DNA from: Bog-473 sp963721585
GTDB taxonomy: Bacteria > Actinomycetota > Acidimicrobiia > Acidimicrobiales > RAAP-2
DNA: 64,000 bases
Direction: 5' to 3'
Assembly: GCA_963721585.1 (NCBI GenBank)
Contig: CAVRJN010000008.1
Coordinates: forward strand, 992,001 to 1,056,000
The notes beneath the pieces were generated by a model, which did not search any database, was not told the origin of the DNA, and saw only the letters and a program-made list of their open reading frames with translations. Of this stretch, positions 26,096-33,787 are shown piece by piece (the first letter of the stretch is position 1; each line of letters starts with the position of its first letter). The position numbers and the translations under genes are program-made.

Positions 26096-26746
26096 GTGAA
26101 GGCCCTTCTGCGTTACGTCCTCAGCGACACACTCCGCGGGCAGCGCTGGGTCCCCCCGTTGCTGTGCTTCGCAGCGGTCGATGCGATCGCCAGCGCACAG
26201 GACGGCTCCGTGCTCCCAACTTTTGCTCTCACTGCGACGGCTCTCCTCTTCATCGCCACATGGCTGACTGTCGTCATCGTCAACAACGAAGATCCGATTC
26301 AGCAGGCGATCACTGAATCGTGCGCCGGGAGCAGGTCACGGGTCCGGATATCGAAGTTGCTCTTTTCTTTCGCAGTGGCAGCGACGCTCGGCATCATCGG
26401 AATGATCGCGCCTGTGGTCGTCTCCGACGCCGGGGTGACCCTCAACGACATTGGTGCGGGGGTGTGTGCACAGTTGATCATGTCCGTCGCTGCCGTAGGT
26501 CTCGGCGGACTCTGCAGCCGACCCATTATTCGGCGGCGCGCCTGGTCGTTCCTACTCGGCGTCTTGGTCTGCCTGGCGACGATCCTCATCCCCGGTAGTC
26601 CGCCCACGCGCCAGCTGCTCGTGTTGTTCAACAAGACGGGATCGTTCGCGTTGGGCGTTCCGGTTGCACTGATCGCTCTCGAGACGCTCGTTCTCGGTGC
26701 TCTCGCCATAGCGGTCTCGCTCCGCGTGTCGCTGCGGCGCTCCTGA
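26096..26746 (+). CDS. ABC transporter membrane subunit
   Basis: A 216-residue integral membrane protein starting at GTG 26096, one base after the stop of the ATPase gene. It contains about six hydrophobic segments (for example ALTATALLFIATWLTVVIV and GVCAQLIMSVAAVGLGGL) and short basic cytoplasmic loops (AGSRSRVRISK, RPIIRRRAW), consistent with a small ABC-2-like permease that would dimerise. No substrate motif is visible. Co-transcription with the ATPase is strongly suggested by the spacing. Confidence 0.8.
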   Translation: MKALLRYVLSDTLRGQRWVPPLLCFAAVDAIASAQDGSVLPTFALTATALLFIATWLTVVIVNNEDPIQQAITESCAGSRSRVRISKLLFSFAVAATLGIIGMIAPVVVSDAGVTLNDIGAGVCAQLIMSVAAVGLGGLCSRPIIRRRAWSFLLGVLVCLATILIPGSPPTRQLLVLFNKTGSFALGVPVALIALETLVLGALAIAVSLRVSLRRS

Positions 26747-27020
26747 CCAAGGCAGCGGGGACCTGGGCCGGGCGAGCGGATTCATGGCATCTATCGAAGA
26801 ATCGCAACCAGCGGAACCCGCGCGTCGATCGAAGCGGCGACGAAGACGAGCGCAGTTCCCGAAAGGAAGCCAGTAGATGCTTCCGCCGTCTTTTCGACCA
26901 GAAGGCTGAGCCCTCCGCCCACGAGAACCAGAACGGGTGCAGGAGAAGTGATAGGACTGAGCAGTCACTCCTTGCAGGTGCGCTGGACCGCCCCAGCGAG
27001 TCTCGGCACCGGAGGGGGCT

Positions 27021-27368
27021 CTATGGCAGCTCCCCCAGGATGTCGATCACTTCCTCCTTGCGGTAACCGTGATGCCGAGCGAAGGCCAGCAGTTCCCGCG
27101 CCTTCTCTATGACCGCACCTTGAGACGACGACCCGGCGACGGTGACGCCTCGGCCGCGGCGGAACTCAAGGAGACCTTCGTCGCGCAGAATGCGGAGTGC
27201 ACGCAGCACCGTGTTCGGATTGACGCCGAGTACCGCTGCCAGATCCCTCGCCGGCGGGAGTCGATCACCGGGCTTTGCCTCACCCGACGCGATGGCGCGA
27301 CGGACCTCTCCGGCTACCTGGTCGTGCAGTGCGACACTCTCGGTGCGATCGACCTTGACATCGATCAT
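27021..27368 (-). CDS. GntR-family transcriptional regulator, YtrA-like
   Basis: A 115-residue regulator. ATG 27368 (MIDVKVDRTESVALHDQVAGE) gives the usual YtrA-subfamily length. The winged-helix domain covers residues about 10-80: VRRAIASGEAKPGDRLPPARDLAAVLGVNPNTVLRALRILRDEGLLEFRRGRGVTV. A short helical tail (AVIEKARELLAFARHHGYRKEEVIDIL) serves for dimerisation, as in YtrA proteins, rather than a large effector domain. Such regulators normally repress neighbouring ABC transporter genes. Here the transporter genes (25231-26746) converge on it, while a SecDF-P1-head-like gene is divergent with an inverted repeat between the start codons. Confidence 0.88.
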   Translation of the reverse strand: MIDVKVDRTESVALHDQVAGEVRRAIASGEAKPGDRLPPARDLAAVLGVNPNTVLRALRILRDEGLLEFRRGRGVTVAGSSSQGAVIEKARELLAFARHHGYRKEEVIDILGELP

Positions 27369-27369
27369 G

Positions 27370-27388
27370 GTGCTATGCATAGTAGCAC
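27370..27388. promoter_or_regulatory. Inverted repeat between divergent starts, likely GntR operator
   Basis: GTGCTA (27370-27375), 7 bases, then TAGCAC (27383-27388): perfect 6-base arms with YtrA-like half-sites. It lies between the minus ATG (27366-27368) and the plus ATG (27390-27392), so one bound dimer would cover the start regions of both genes. Confidence 0.6.
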
Positions 27389-27389
27389 T

Positions 27390-28229
27390 ATGCGAGTGGA
27401 TGTTCCGAAGGAAGCCCGCCCACCTACCGAAGTCTTGATTCCCGAGGCACGCCGGCACCAAAGGCGTCGCTACCTCCGCACAGCGATCATCGCCGTCCTC
27501 TCTGCCCTCTTCGTCGCTGCCCTCGTCGTCGGTGCCGTCATCCTGGTCAGCGGGCCTGCGGCCGGCGGCAAGAGCTCACCGGCACCATCGTCGCTCGCGG
27601 CGTCCGGCAGGGGCTCCGTGGTGCTGCGGCCCGTCCTCTGCTTTGCAGAACCGTATCTTCCGTCCGCTCAGAGGGCAGCGGGACCACTGCCAAGCTGTGG
27701 AGCGCACTACCTCCTGACTGCGGCTGCACTCGACGTGACGCCCAACGGGTCCTCTGAGGAAGGATCCTCCATCGACGTCGCGCCAGACCCGGTCTTCGCG
27801 CCCTACGCCAGTACTGCCCACGATGCGGCGGGCCCGGCGGAATTGCTGGGGGGTCTCCGCGGTGCTGCACCACAGCTCGGAGGATCCCCACCGAACAGGA
27901 GCGAACGGTACGTGCTGGGGCCTGTGGCCATGGAGCTCTCTGCCTCCGACATCCAATCGGCCCACGCCCAACCGATCGCGATCAGCGGAGGGAAGGAGTG
28001 GGTGGTCATGGTGCAGCTCTCCGCCGCAGCTGCCACCAGATGGGACATGGTGGCTGAAGAGAACTTCCATCAGCTGTTGGCGATCGACCAGGACGGCACG
28101 GTGGTCTCGGCTCCCATCATCCAGCCCACGCAGACATCGTTCTCATCGTTCGAGGGGAAGATGGAGATCACCAGTCTGACTGAACACAATGCGACGAGCT
28201 TGGCGGCGGCAATCGACGCACAGCAGTGA
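27390..28229 (+). CDS. Membrane-anchored SecDF-P1-head-like protein
   Basis: A 279-residue protein from ATG 27390 (MRVDVPKEARPPTEVLIPEARR). One transmembrane segment lies at about residues 32-54 (AIIAVLSALFVAALVVGAVILV), followed by a Ser/Pro-rich linker and an exported domain. Residues about 170-275 (YVLGPVAMELSASDIQSAHAQ, then WVVMVQLSAAAATRWDMVAEENFHQLLAIDQDGTVVSAPIIQP) resemble the head subdomain of the first periplasmic domain of SecD. That includes the typical W-V-V strand and the DG.V.SAP.I segment. No SecD membrane domain follows, so it is not a translocase subunit in itself. Its position opposite the YtrA-like gene suggests it is regulated with the transporter. Confidence 0.7.
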   Translation: MRVDVPKEARPPTEVLIPEARRHQRRRYLRTAIIAVLSALFVAALVVGAVILVSGPAAGGKSSPAPSSLAASGRGSVVLRPVLCFAEPYLPSAQRAAGPLPSCGAHYLLTAAALDVTPNGSSEEGSSIDVAPDPVFAPYASTAHDAAGPAELLGGLRGAAPQLGGSPPNRSERYVLGPVAMELSASDIQSAHAQPIAISGGKEWVVMVQLSAAAATRWDMVAEENFHQLLAIDQDGTVVSAPIIQPTQTSFSSFEGKMEITSLTEHNATSLAAAIDAQQ

Positions 28230-28285
28230 GGCATACGCGCGGCGGCCCGACGCGGATGGAACGACGTCTTCCAGAGCACCGACAG

Positions 28286-28837
28286 CTACGAGTCGTGGTC
28301 GGTCAGCCACGCCACGATCGCCGACGAGCATTCGTCCCGCGCCGTACCCGAAGTGTCCACGACGACGTCGTAGCTGCAGCCCCGATGCACACGCTCTGCC
28401 TGGTCGCGAGCCAACCCGATGTGCCGGTCTCCTCGTTGAAGCTCGCGAGCCTCCGCCACCGCCGGCCGACACCGCACACCCACCCAGATCACGGACAGCC
28501 CCTCGAGCGCCCTCCGCAATCGGGCCTGGGATTCCCCGCCGGCGAGGAAGACCTCGTCGATGATGACGCAGGTGCCGGCACGCGCGATCGCCGCCAGGCC
28601 CTCGTACCAGCTTGTCTCGGCCCTGCGGAACGGGGCTCTGACGACAATGGCGCCGCCGGAGGTGAACTCGAGCGTGCCTCCCGCAGTCGTGTCGGTGGGG
28701 CCATGGGATATCGCACGAATCAGATCATCGATGCCGAAGGTCAACCATGTCCCCTCGAGTCGCCGCTGAAGGCTGGTGGCGATCGACGACTTGCCCGAGC
28801 TCGATCCACCATTGAGGACGATGACCCCGGGACGCAC
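28286..28837 (-). CDS. Chloramphenicol phosphotransferase-like P-loop kinase
   Basis: From GTG 28837 the protein is 183 residues, close to the 178 of chloramphenicol 3-O-phosphotransferase. Walker A is GGSSSGKSS near residue 11, the FGIDDLIRAI segment gives the acidic base region, and CVIIDEVFLAG is the Walker B-like strand. It ends with DVVVDTSGTARDECSSAIVAWL, a usual CPT end. CPT enzymes phosphorylate a small-molecule hydroxyl with ATP. Whether this one inactivates chloramphenicol or phosphorylates another metabolite cannot be told from sequence. It converges with the SecD-head-like gene and is the last of a minus-strand series. Confidence 0.75.
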   Translation of the reverse strand: MRPGVIVLNGGSSSGKSSIATSLQRRLEGTWLTFGIDDLIRAISHGPTDTTAGGTLEFTSGGAIVVRAPFRRAETSWYEGLAAIARAGTCVIIDEVFLAGGESQARLRRALEGLSVIWVGVRCRPAVAEARELQRGDRHIGLARDQAERVHRGCSYDVVVDTSGTARDECSSAIVAWLTDHDS

Positions 28838-28880
28838 CCGAGCGACAGTACCCCCGACCCTCCGGGCGACAACGCTCCGG

Positions 28881-29183
28881 CTACGGCAACAGGCGAAAGT
28901 TGCCGATGGCCGTCGCATCGGCCGGGATCGGCCCTTCGACACAGCGCTCGCCGATGCCCGCCTGGAATGCCGCGAAGGCCGGCGACGACGTCAACGGGTT
29001 CTCTTCGCCGTCGAGAACGGCGACATGCACGAAGCTCACGCCATCGTCGAGACGGAACGTCGCGTAGTGCAGCCCGTCGGGGCCCTCTTGGGCAAGCTCG
29101 GCGAAGACCTCACGGATGAGTCGCTCGTTCTCATCGCCCTGATCGGGCTTGGTACGGTAGCGGATCACCTTTGTCGTCGTCAT
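28881..29183 (-). CDS. Small ABM-like (dimeric alpha/beta barrel) hypothetical protein
   Basis: 100 residues: VIRYRTKPDQGDENERLIREVFAELAQE, then HYATFRLDDGVSFVHVAVLDGE and SSPAFAAFQAGIGERC. This strand-helix-strand order fits the antibiotic biosynthesis monooxygenase-like ferredoxin fold, but conserved catalytic residues are not evident. AAGGAG precedes the ATG at a normal distance. It lies in a minus-strand run with the small protein at 29221, the SRPBCC gene and an ArsR gene, a frequent actinobacterial cluster of uncharacterised regulator-linked genes. Confidence 0.65.
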   Translation of the reverse strand: MTTTKVIRYRTKPDQGDENERLIREVFAELAQEGPDGLHYATFRLDDGVSFVHVAVLDGEENPLTSSPAFAAFQAGIGERCVEGPIPADATAIGNFRLLP

Positions 29184-29220
29184 GGTGCTGCTCTCCTTCT
29201 TCCCGCTGCGGTCGGTCTGT

Positions 29221-29622
29221 TCATAGGGCGCGCATGCTGTTGTTGCGCGCTTCGTGGGTGAGTTCGGCGAGGCCGAGCGCCTCGAGCAAGGGCGGGAGAT
29301 ACATGCCGAAGCGCCCCCGGTAACCCTTGCGCTGGCCGTACCAGCCCCCGATCGGATTCTCGGGAGAGCGGCCCCAGGCCTCCACCGTCCCGTCCGCAGC
29401 GGCCTTCTTCTCGTCGGCCGCTCCGAGTGGCACCCAGTCGCCCTGCTCGGAGAGCCAGCGGTGCAGGTCGTCGATCGCGCGCAGGTCGTAGGTGAGCTTC
29501 GTCGAGCCCACTTGGCACACCAACACCGCCAGCTCCGCCTCTTCGTCGCGATACATCGTGTACTCCGAACTCCCTGGTGCGGTTTTCAGCAGCCACGGAT
29601 CCGTTTTGCTCCCGGTCGCCAT
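29221..29622 (-). CDS. Conserved-looking hypothetical protein
   Basis: A 133-residue soluble protein, MATGSKTDPWLLKTAPGSSEYTMYRDEE, with a Trp/Gly-rich middle (GRSPENPIGGWYGQRKGYRGRFGMYLPPLLEALGLAELTHEARN). It starts just after the stop of the SRPBCC gene (29626) with AAAGAGGG as the ribosome-binding sequence, so it is probably translated from the ArsR-SRPBCC mRNA. The opening DPWLLKTAPGSSEYTMYRDE recurs in small actinobacterial proteins found next to such pairs, but I cannot assign a function. Confidence 0.65.
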   Translation of the reverse strand: MATGSKTDPWLLKTAPGSSEYTMYRDEEAELAVLVCQVGSTKLTYDLRAIDDLHRWLSEQGDWVPLGAADEKKAAADGTVEAWGRSPENPIGGWYGQRKGYRGRFGMYLPPLLEALGLAELTHEARNNSMRAL

Positions 29623-29625
29623 CAG

Positions 29626-30069
29626 TCAGCCCTCTTTCACGACAGCCGCCACGAAGTGCGGCACCAGTGCCTCCCAACCACTGCGGTTCTGGTCCCGCCG
29701 GGCCTTCGCTTCCCCGCCCACCTTGTCCCAGCCGCTGTGCGTTATCTCAATCCGTGTGCGCGCCGCACCCTCGTCGAGAAACGTGATCTCGACCTCGGTC
29801 GCCGTCTCGCGATCGCGGCCAATGTGCCACAGGTAGGACAGGCGGCGGGGCGGTTCCCAGGCGGTGACCTCGCCCCACTCGTGCCGCTCCCCGGCCGGCG
29901 TCCGCTCGTAAATTCGACCCCCGAGGCCGCTCTCAAGGACGATCTCGTCGGGATCGCCACTCACCGTGTGATCGCGCGGCCACCAGGTCGCGATCTTCGA
30001 CGTCCACACGTTGAACGCGTGATCGGCGGAGCAGTCGACATCGAACGTGATCAGCAGCGGGGCCGTCAT
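29626..30069 (-). CDS. SRPBCC (AHSA1-like) domain protein
   Basis: A 147-residue START/Bet v1-like fold protein: LITFDVDCSADHAFNVWTSKIATWWP at the N terminus, GGRIYERTPAGERHEWGEVTAWEPPRRLSYLWHIG in the middle and a C-terminal helix (WEALVPHFVAAVVKEG). These are the usual AHSA1 landmarks. ATG 30069 overlaps the ArsR stop by four bases, so translation is coupled. ArsR-SRPBCC pairs are common in actinobacteria, with the ArsR protein thought to control the pair. The ligand is unknown. Confidence 0.85.
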   Translation of the reverse strand: MTAPLLITFDVDCSADHAFNVWTSKIATWWPRDHTVSGDPDEIVLESGLGGRIYERTPAGERHEWGEVTAWEPPRRLSYLWHIGRDRETATEVEITFLDEGAARTRIEITHSGWDKVGGEAKARRDQNRSGWEALVPHFVAAVVKEG

Positions 30070-30380
30070 GGCTGCGGTGGCGCGCTGTTCTCTGCCAGCA
30101 GGCGGAACCGGGCGGCCACTTCTCCCCACACACCCTCGAGATAGTCCTGCACAGCCCTCACCCCCCCGTCCTGCAGGTGGTAGATCCGCCGATTCCCCTC
30201 GGCTCGCTCGGCCACGAATCCGGCGTTCTTCAGCAGACGCAGGTGGCGCGACACCGCGGGACGGCTGATCGGGAGCGTCGCCGCGATCTCGTGGACCGGC
30301 TTGTCACCGGCGCTCAGGAGACGCAGGATCTCCCGCCGGGTCGGGTCGCCCAGGGCGTCGAACGGGTCGGCGTTCGCCAT
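30066..30380 (-). CDS. ArsR-family transcriptional regulator
   Basis: A 104-residue winged-helix regulator from ATG 30380: FDALGDPTRREILRLLSAGDKPVHEIAATLPISRPAVSRHLRLLKNAGFVAERAEGNRRIYHL. The metal-binding ELCVC box of classical ArsR proteins is absent, as in the subgroup paired with SRPBCC genes. The C-terminal helix (VRAVQDYLEGVWGEVAARFRLLAE) is for dimerisation. It probably represses its own cluster (30380 down to 28881). Confidence 0.9.
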   Translation of the reverse strand: MANADPFDALGDPTRREILRLLSAGDKPVHEIAATLPISRPAVSRHLRLLKNAGFVAERAEGNRRIYHLQDGGVRAVQDYLEGVWGEVAARFRLLAENSAPPQP

Positions 30381-30527
30381 CCCTTCAGCGCAACGGCCGG
30401 GCTCGGTCCGAGTCAGGGGCATCGCGTAACACACTCGTCACCGTAACAGAATGGTTACCAACAGGCAATCAGCCGCCCGTATCGACGCGACGACGAGGCC
30501 GGTCGGCCAGGCCGTCGATGGGTGCAA

Positions 30528-30953
30528 CTACGCCGCGACGAGCGTCTCCGCCACGAGCTTCCGTGACGCAATCAATTGGTGCACTTTCGCAGCTACCGAG
30601 GGCGAGGCCTCAAGGATGCGGCGGAACTCGCTCGGCGAGCCGGCGTAGATCTCCGCATCGGTGACCGCCGTCACCGTGGCGTTGCGTCGCCCGGAGCCGA
30701 AAGGCTGCAGAAGGGCCATTTCGCCCACCAGGTCACCCCGGCCGAGAGTGGCGATGCTGCGGCCACCCTGGGTGACCTCCGCCATGCCGTCGACCACGAT
30801 CATGAACTCGTTGCCGATGCCGCCCTCACGTACGAGGACCCTCCCCGCCTTGACCTTCAACCTCGTCAACTGCTTCGCGATGACCGCCAGCTCGGACCGG
30901 CTGGCCTCGGAAAACAAGTCCAGTTCCCGCAGATCGTCTTTGAGTAAACGCAT
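30528..30953 (-). CDS. Cyclic nucleotide-binding domain protein
   Basis: A 141-residue stand-alone cNMP-binding (Crp-like sensor) domain: LFSEASRSELAVIAKQLTRLKVKAGRVLVREGGIGNEFMIVVDGMAEV, then the phosphate-binding-cassette region GRGDLVGEMALLQPFGSGRRNATVTA. The E in GEMALL and the R of GRRNATV are the residues that contact ribose and phosphate in the family. There is no DNA-binding domain, so it probably acts through a partner or as a buffer. It is a single gene on the minus strand, upstream of the CPT/ArsR group. Confidence 0.8.
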   Translation of the reverse strand: MRLLKDDLRELDLFSEASRSELAVIAKQLTRLKVKAGRVLVREGGIGNEFMIVVDGMAEVTQGGRSIATLGRGDLVGEMALLQPFGSGRRNATVTAVTDAEIYAGSPSEFRRILEASPSVAAKVHQLIASRKLVAETLVAA

Positions 30954-31061
30954 GGTGATCCTTCCGAACTCACTCTTCCCCTGTCCACAGTGGCCTCGGG
31001 AGGCTGATCTGTCAAGCAGCTTAAGAAGATTCCTACCATCTCCCTAACAGATTAGCGGGAG

Positions 31062-31496
31062 TTACCCCTCGAACCAGCGGTACCGGGTCCATCCGGCCAT
31101 CTGCCGGGCGCCGAGCCGCTGGTAGAAGTCCATGGCGGGCACGTTCCACTCGAGCACCTCCCACTCCAGACGTCCCTCGGTCTCCTGGCGCAGGCGGTGC
31201 AGGATCTGGGTGGCATAGCCCTGGCGGCGGTGCCCCGGGCGGACGTAGATGTCCTCGAGCCAGATGCCCGTCTTGCCCAGGAAGGTCGAGAACGTCCTGT
31301 ACCACAGGGCGTGCCCGACAAGAGCGCCGCCCTCCTCGACGACCCAGTCGTGGGCCATGGCCTCGGGCCCGAAGAGCGTGCGGTTGAGATCGTCCTCGGT
31401 GATCGACAGCTGGTCGGTCAGGTTCTCGAAGTCCGCCAGCTCGCGGATCATCGCCACCAGTTCGGGAACATCGTCCTCGACCGCCGGACGGATCAC
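31062..31496 (-). CDS. GNAT-family N-acetyltransferase
   Basis: A 144-residue acetyltransferase of the diamine/thialysine-like group: MIRPAVEDDVPELVAMIRELADFENLTDQLSITEDDLNRTLFGP, then TFLGKTGIWLEDIYVRPGHRRQGYATQILHRL. The acetyl-CoA pyrophosphate loop is the R-R-Q-G-Y-A segment, and WNVPAMDFYQRLGA is the C-terminal signature. GTG 31496 overlaps the leuA stop (GTGA), so it is translationally coupled to leuA. Its substrate is probably a small amine. Confidence 0.85.
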   Translation of the reverse strand: MIRPAVEDDVPELVAMIRELADFENLTDQLSITEDDLNRTLFGPEAMAHDWVVEEGGALVGHALWYRTFSTFLGKTGIWLEDIYVRPGHRRQGYATQILHRLRQETEGRLEWEVLEWNVPAMDFYQRLGARQMAGWTRYRWFEG

Positions 31497-33220
31497 CCCC
31501 CGCGGGCCCGATTCGCCGCGGAGACGACCGCGCCGAGCGAGGCGTCCAGTATGGACGAGTCGCGGCCGACGCCCCACCACGTCGACCCGTCGGCGCCGGC
31601 GCACTCCACGTACGCCACGGCCGACGCGCCCGAACCCTCGGTCAGCGCGTGCTCGGAGTAATCCTTCACCTCCAGCACAATACCGAGATCGGCCTTCAGT
31701 GCGGTGACCAGCGCGTCGATCGGCCCGTTCCCCTGGCCCGTCACCGTCTGGTGCTGGCCGTCGACGAGGAGCTGGGCGGTGACGCTGGTCCGGCCCTGTC
31801 CGGTCGACACCTCGCTGGTGATCAGGCGCAGGCCCGCGTCTTCGGGCAGGTAGATCTCCTCGAAGACGTCCCGCATCTTGCCCGAGGCGATCACCGTGCC
31901 GCTCGCCTCCGTGATCTCCTGCACGCGCTTGGAGAACTCCACCTGCAGCCGACGGGGCAGATCCAATCCGTGGTCGGTGTCCATCAGATAGGCCACGCCG
32001 CCCTTGCCCGATTGGCTGTTCACCTGAATGATCGCCTCGTAGGTGCGGCCGGTGTGCTTGGGGTCGATGGGCAGGTAGGGCACCTCCCACTCGTCGTAGT
32101 CCTCACCGACGGCGGCCATGCCTTTCTTGATGGCGTCCTGGTGCGAGCCCGAGAAGGCGGTGTACACCAGGTCACCCGCGTAGGGGTGGCGCGGGTGGAC
32201 GGGCAACCGTGTGGCGTATTCGGCCACGCGGCGGACCTTCTCAATGTCGCCGAAGTCCAGGACGGGGTCTATACCCTGCGAGAACAGGTTCATGGCCAGG
32301 GTGACGATGTCGACGTTGCCCGTGCGCTCGCCGTTACCGAACAACGTGCCCTCGACGCGGTCGGCGCCGGCTAGCAGGGCCAGCTCCGCGGCGGCCACTG
32401 CGGTGCCGCGGTCGTTGTGCGGGTGCAGGCTGAGGACAATGGCGTCACGGTTCTTGATGGTGCGGCCGAACCACTCGATCACATCGGCGTACACGTTGGG
32501 GCTGTACATCTCGACGGTGGCCGGCAGGTTGAGGATCATCGGTGACTCGGGCGTCGGATGGATGACGTCCATCACCGCTTCGCAGATCTCGACTGCGAAC
32601 TCCGGCTCGGTCCCGGTGAAGCTCTCGGGCGAGTACTCGTACCGCACGGCGGTCCCGCGCAGTTGGGCCTCGTACTTCTTGCACAGCTCGGCCGCCTTGA
32701 CCGCGATGTCGACGATGCCCCCCTTGTCGAGGCCGAACACGACACGTCGCTGCAACTCGGATACCGAGTTGTAGAAGTGGACCACCGCACGCGGCGCGCC
32801 GACCAGCGACTCGAAGGTCCGCTCAATCAGCTCCTGCCGGCACTGCACGAGCACCTGGATCTCGACGTCTTCCGGGATCATGTTCTCGTCGATGATCATC
32901 CGCTGGAAGTCGAAGTCCGTCTGGGACGCGGAGGGGAAGCCGACCTCTATCTCCTCGAACCCCACGTCGATCAGCGTCTGGAACAGCGCCAACTTGCGCT
33001 CGGAATCCATCGGATCGATCAGGGCCTGGTTCCCGTCGCGCAGATCCACGCTGGCCCAGCGCGGGGCCCGGGTGAACTGGCGGTCGGGCCAGGTGCGGTC
33101 CCGCAGGACGAGCGGCACGTGCGAGCGATACTTGTCGAAGGGCATCGGCGACGGATCGCAGGGCAGGGCCAGGTGACCCCGCTCCATGTCGTCACCACTC
33201 CCTCTCCGTCCCTCAGCCAT
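31493..33220 (-). CDS. leuA: 2-isopropylmalate synthase
   Basis: A 575-residue enzyme of the fungal/actinobacterial LeuA type, condensing acetyl-CoA with 2-oxoisovalerate in leucine synthesis. The catalytic barrel shows the HMGL motif SVDLRDGNQALIDPM near residue 60. The metal-binding HPHNDRG and the GTLFGNGERTGN signature are both present. The C-terminal leucine-binding regulatory domain is visible (TSVTAQLLVDGQHQTVTGQGNGPIDALVTAL). ATG 33220 is preceded by GAAGGGAAG; a later ATG at 33187 is possible. Upstream lies a short Leu-rich leader with a terminator, so it has both feedback inhibition and attenuation. A GNAT gene overlaps its end. Confidence 0.97.
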   Translation of the reverse strand: MAEGRRGSGDDMERGHLALPCDPSPMPFDKYRSHVPLVLRDRTWPDRQFTRAPRWASVDLRDGNQALIDPMDSERKLALFQTLIDVGFEEIEVGFPSASQTDFDFQRMIIDENMIPEDVEIQVLVQCRQELIERTFESLVGAPRAVVHFYNSVSELQRRVVFGLDKGGIVDIAVKAAELCKKYEAQLRGTAVRYEYSPESFTGTEPEFAVEICEAVMDVIHPTPESPMILNLPATVEMYSPNVYADVIEWFGRTIKNRDAIVLSLHPHNDRGTAVAAAELALLAGADRVEGTLFGNGERTGNVDIVTLAMNLFSQGIDPVLDFGDIEKVRRVAEYATRLPVHPRHPYAGDLVYTAFSGSHQDAIKKGMAAVGEDYDEWEVPYLPIDPKHTGRTYEAIIQVNSQSGKGGVAYLMDTDHGLDLPRRLQVEFSKRVQEITEASGTVIASGKMRDVFEEIYLPEDAGLRLITSEVSTGQGRTSVTAQLLVDGQHQTVTGQGNGPIDALVTALKADLGIVLEVKDYSEHALTEGSGASAVAYVECAGADGSTWWGVGRDSSILDASLGAVVSAANRARGG

Positions 33221-33276
33221 CAGATTCTTCCCTTCTTCTTCGTTGGATCTATCGACTCGAACCGGTACCGGCCCAA

Positions 33277-33310
33277 CAAAAAACCCCCTGGCCTTTGGGC
33301 GCAGGAGGTT
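33277..33310 (-). terminator. Leucine attenuator terminator before leuA
   Basis: Read on the minus strand, AACCTCCTG (33310-33302) pairs with CAGGGGGTT (33290-33282) with one G-U pair. The loop is 11 bases and a T-run follows (33283-33277). The stop of the leader peptide is 28 bases before this hairpin. Confidence 0.85.
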
Positions 33311-33314
33311 GCGA

Positions 33315-33336
33315 GCGAACGCGATGTGGCGTTCGC
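33315..33336 (-). promoter_or_regulatory. Leader RNA hairpin between leuA leader peptide and terminator
   Basis: GCGAACGC and GCGTTCGC form a perfect 8-base stem around a 6-base loop (33336-33315 on the minus strand), just after the leader stop codon. It is placed like the pause/protector hairpin of classical amino-acid attenuators. Confidence 0.7.
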
Positions 33337-33338
33337 CG

Positions 33339-33380
33339 TCAGGTAAGCAGCAGCTCGGACGTGATCGCCTTCATGTTCAT
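33339..33380 (-). CDS. Leucine leader peptide of leuA attenuator
   Basis: A 13-residue open frame, MNMKAITSELLLT, with three consecutive Leu codons (CTG CTG CTT) three codons before the end of the reading frame. A second ATG at 33374 would give MKAITSELLLT. GGGAGA lies about 10-15 bases upstream. Low charged tRNA-Leu would stall the ribosome on the Leu run and change which of the two downstream hairpins forms. It lies 119 bases before the leuA start. Confidence 0.85.
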   Translation of the reverse strand: MNMKAITSELLLT

Positions 33381-33412
33381 TAGTCTAATTCTCCCATCGG
33401 GTGCGGCGGGCG

Positions 33413-33763
33413 TCAAGGCGTCAGAGGGGAGCCGAAGCGCAGCAGGTTCCCGTCGACGTCCGTGTGGGCCGCCTCCCACACGCCGAATCCGGGGTCGAAC
33501 AGGTCCGAGGTCTCTCCCACCGCCGCCGCCCGCCACTCGGCGTGCAGGGCGTTGGCGTCGTCGACGGCGAGGTAGGCCGCGCCCCTTTCCGTCCGTGGCT
33601 CATCGGTATGCAGCTTGAAGTGGATGCGGATGCCGTCCCGGGCCACCGTGCCGTAGCCACCCCCGTGCACGTGGACGGAGAAGCCGAGCGCCTCGTAGTG
33701 GGCCTGCATGGCGCCCATGTCCGAGGTGGGGAAGATCGGGGCGATGTGCTGCAGGGAGGCCAT
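33413..33763 (-). CDS. VOC (glyoxalase/bleomycin-resistance-like) protein
   Basis: A 116-residue VOC-fold protein from ATG 33763: MASLQHIAPIFPTSDMGAMQAHYEALGFSVHVHGGGYGTVARDGIRIHFKLH, then AAYLAVDDANALHAEWRA and AHTDVDGNLLRFGSPL. It has the two beta-alpha-beta-beta-beta units and the terminal D-G-N-L-L-R-F typical of the family, which includes antibiotic-binding proteins as well as dioxygenases. Its 3' end lies only 32 bases before the leuA leader, so the leuA promoter probably overlaps this gene. Confidence 0.8.
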   Translation of the reverse strand: MASLQHIAPIFPTSDMGAMQAHYEALGFSVHVHGGGYGTVARDGIRIHFKLHTDEPRTERGAAYLAVDDANALHAEWRAAAVGETSDLFDPGFGVWEAAHTDVDGNLLRFGSPLTP

Positions 33764-33787
33764 GCCGGCCCACGCTAGCGTTGTGGG

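Noticed and set aside
27390..28229. A SecD translocase subunit
   Set aside because: Only one membrane segment and a head-like domain are present; the six-helix membrane domain is missing.
33277..33380. A T-box riboswitch before leuA
   Set aside because: No conserved T-box sequence or specifier-loop layout is seen; the short Leu-rich frame with two hairpins explains the region better.
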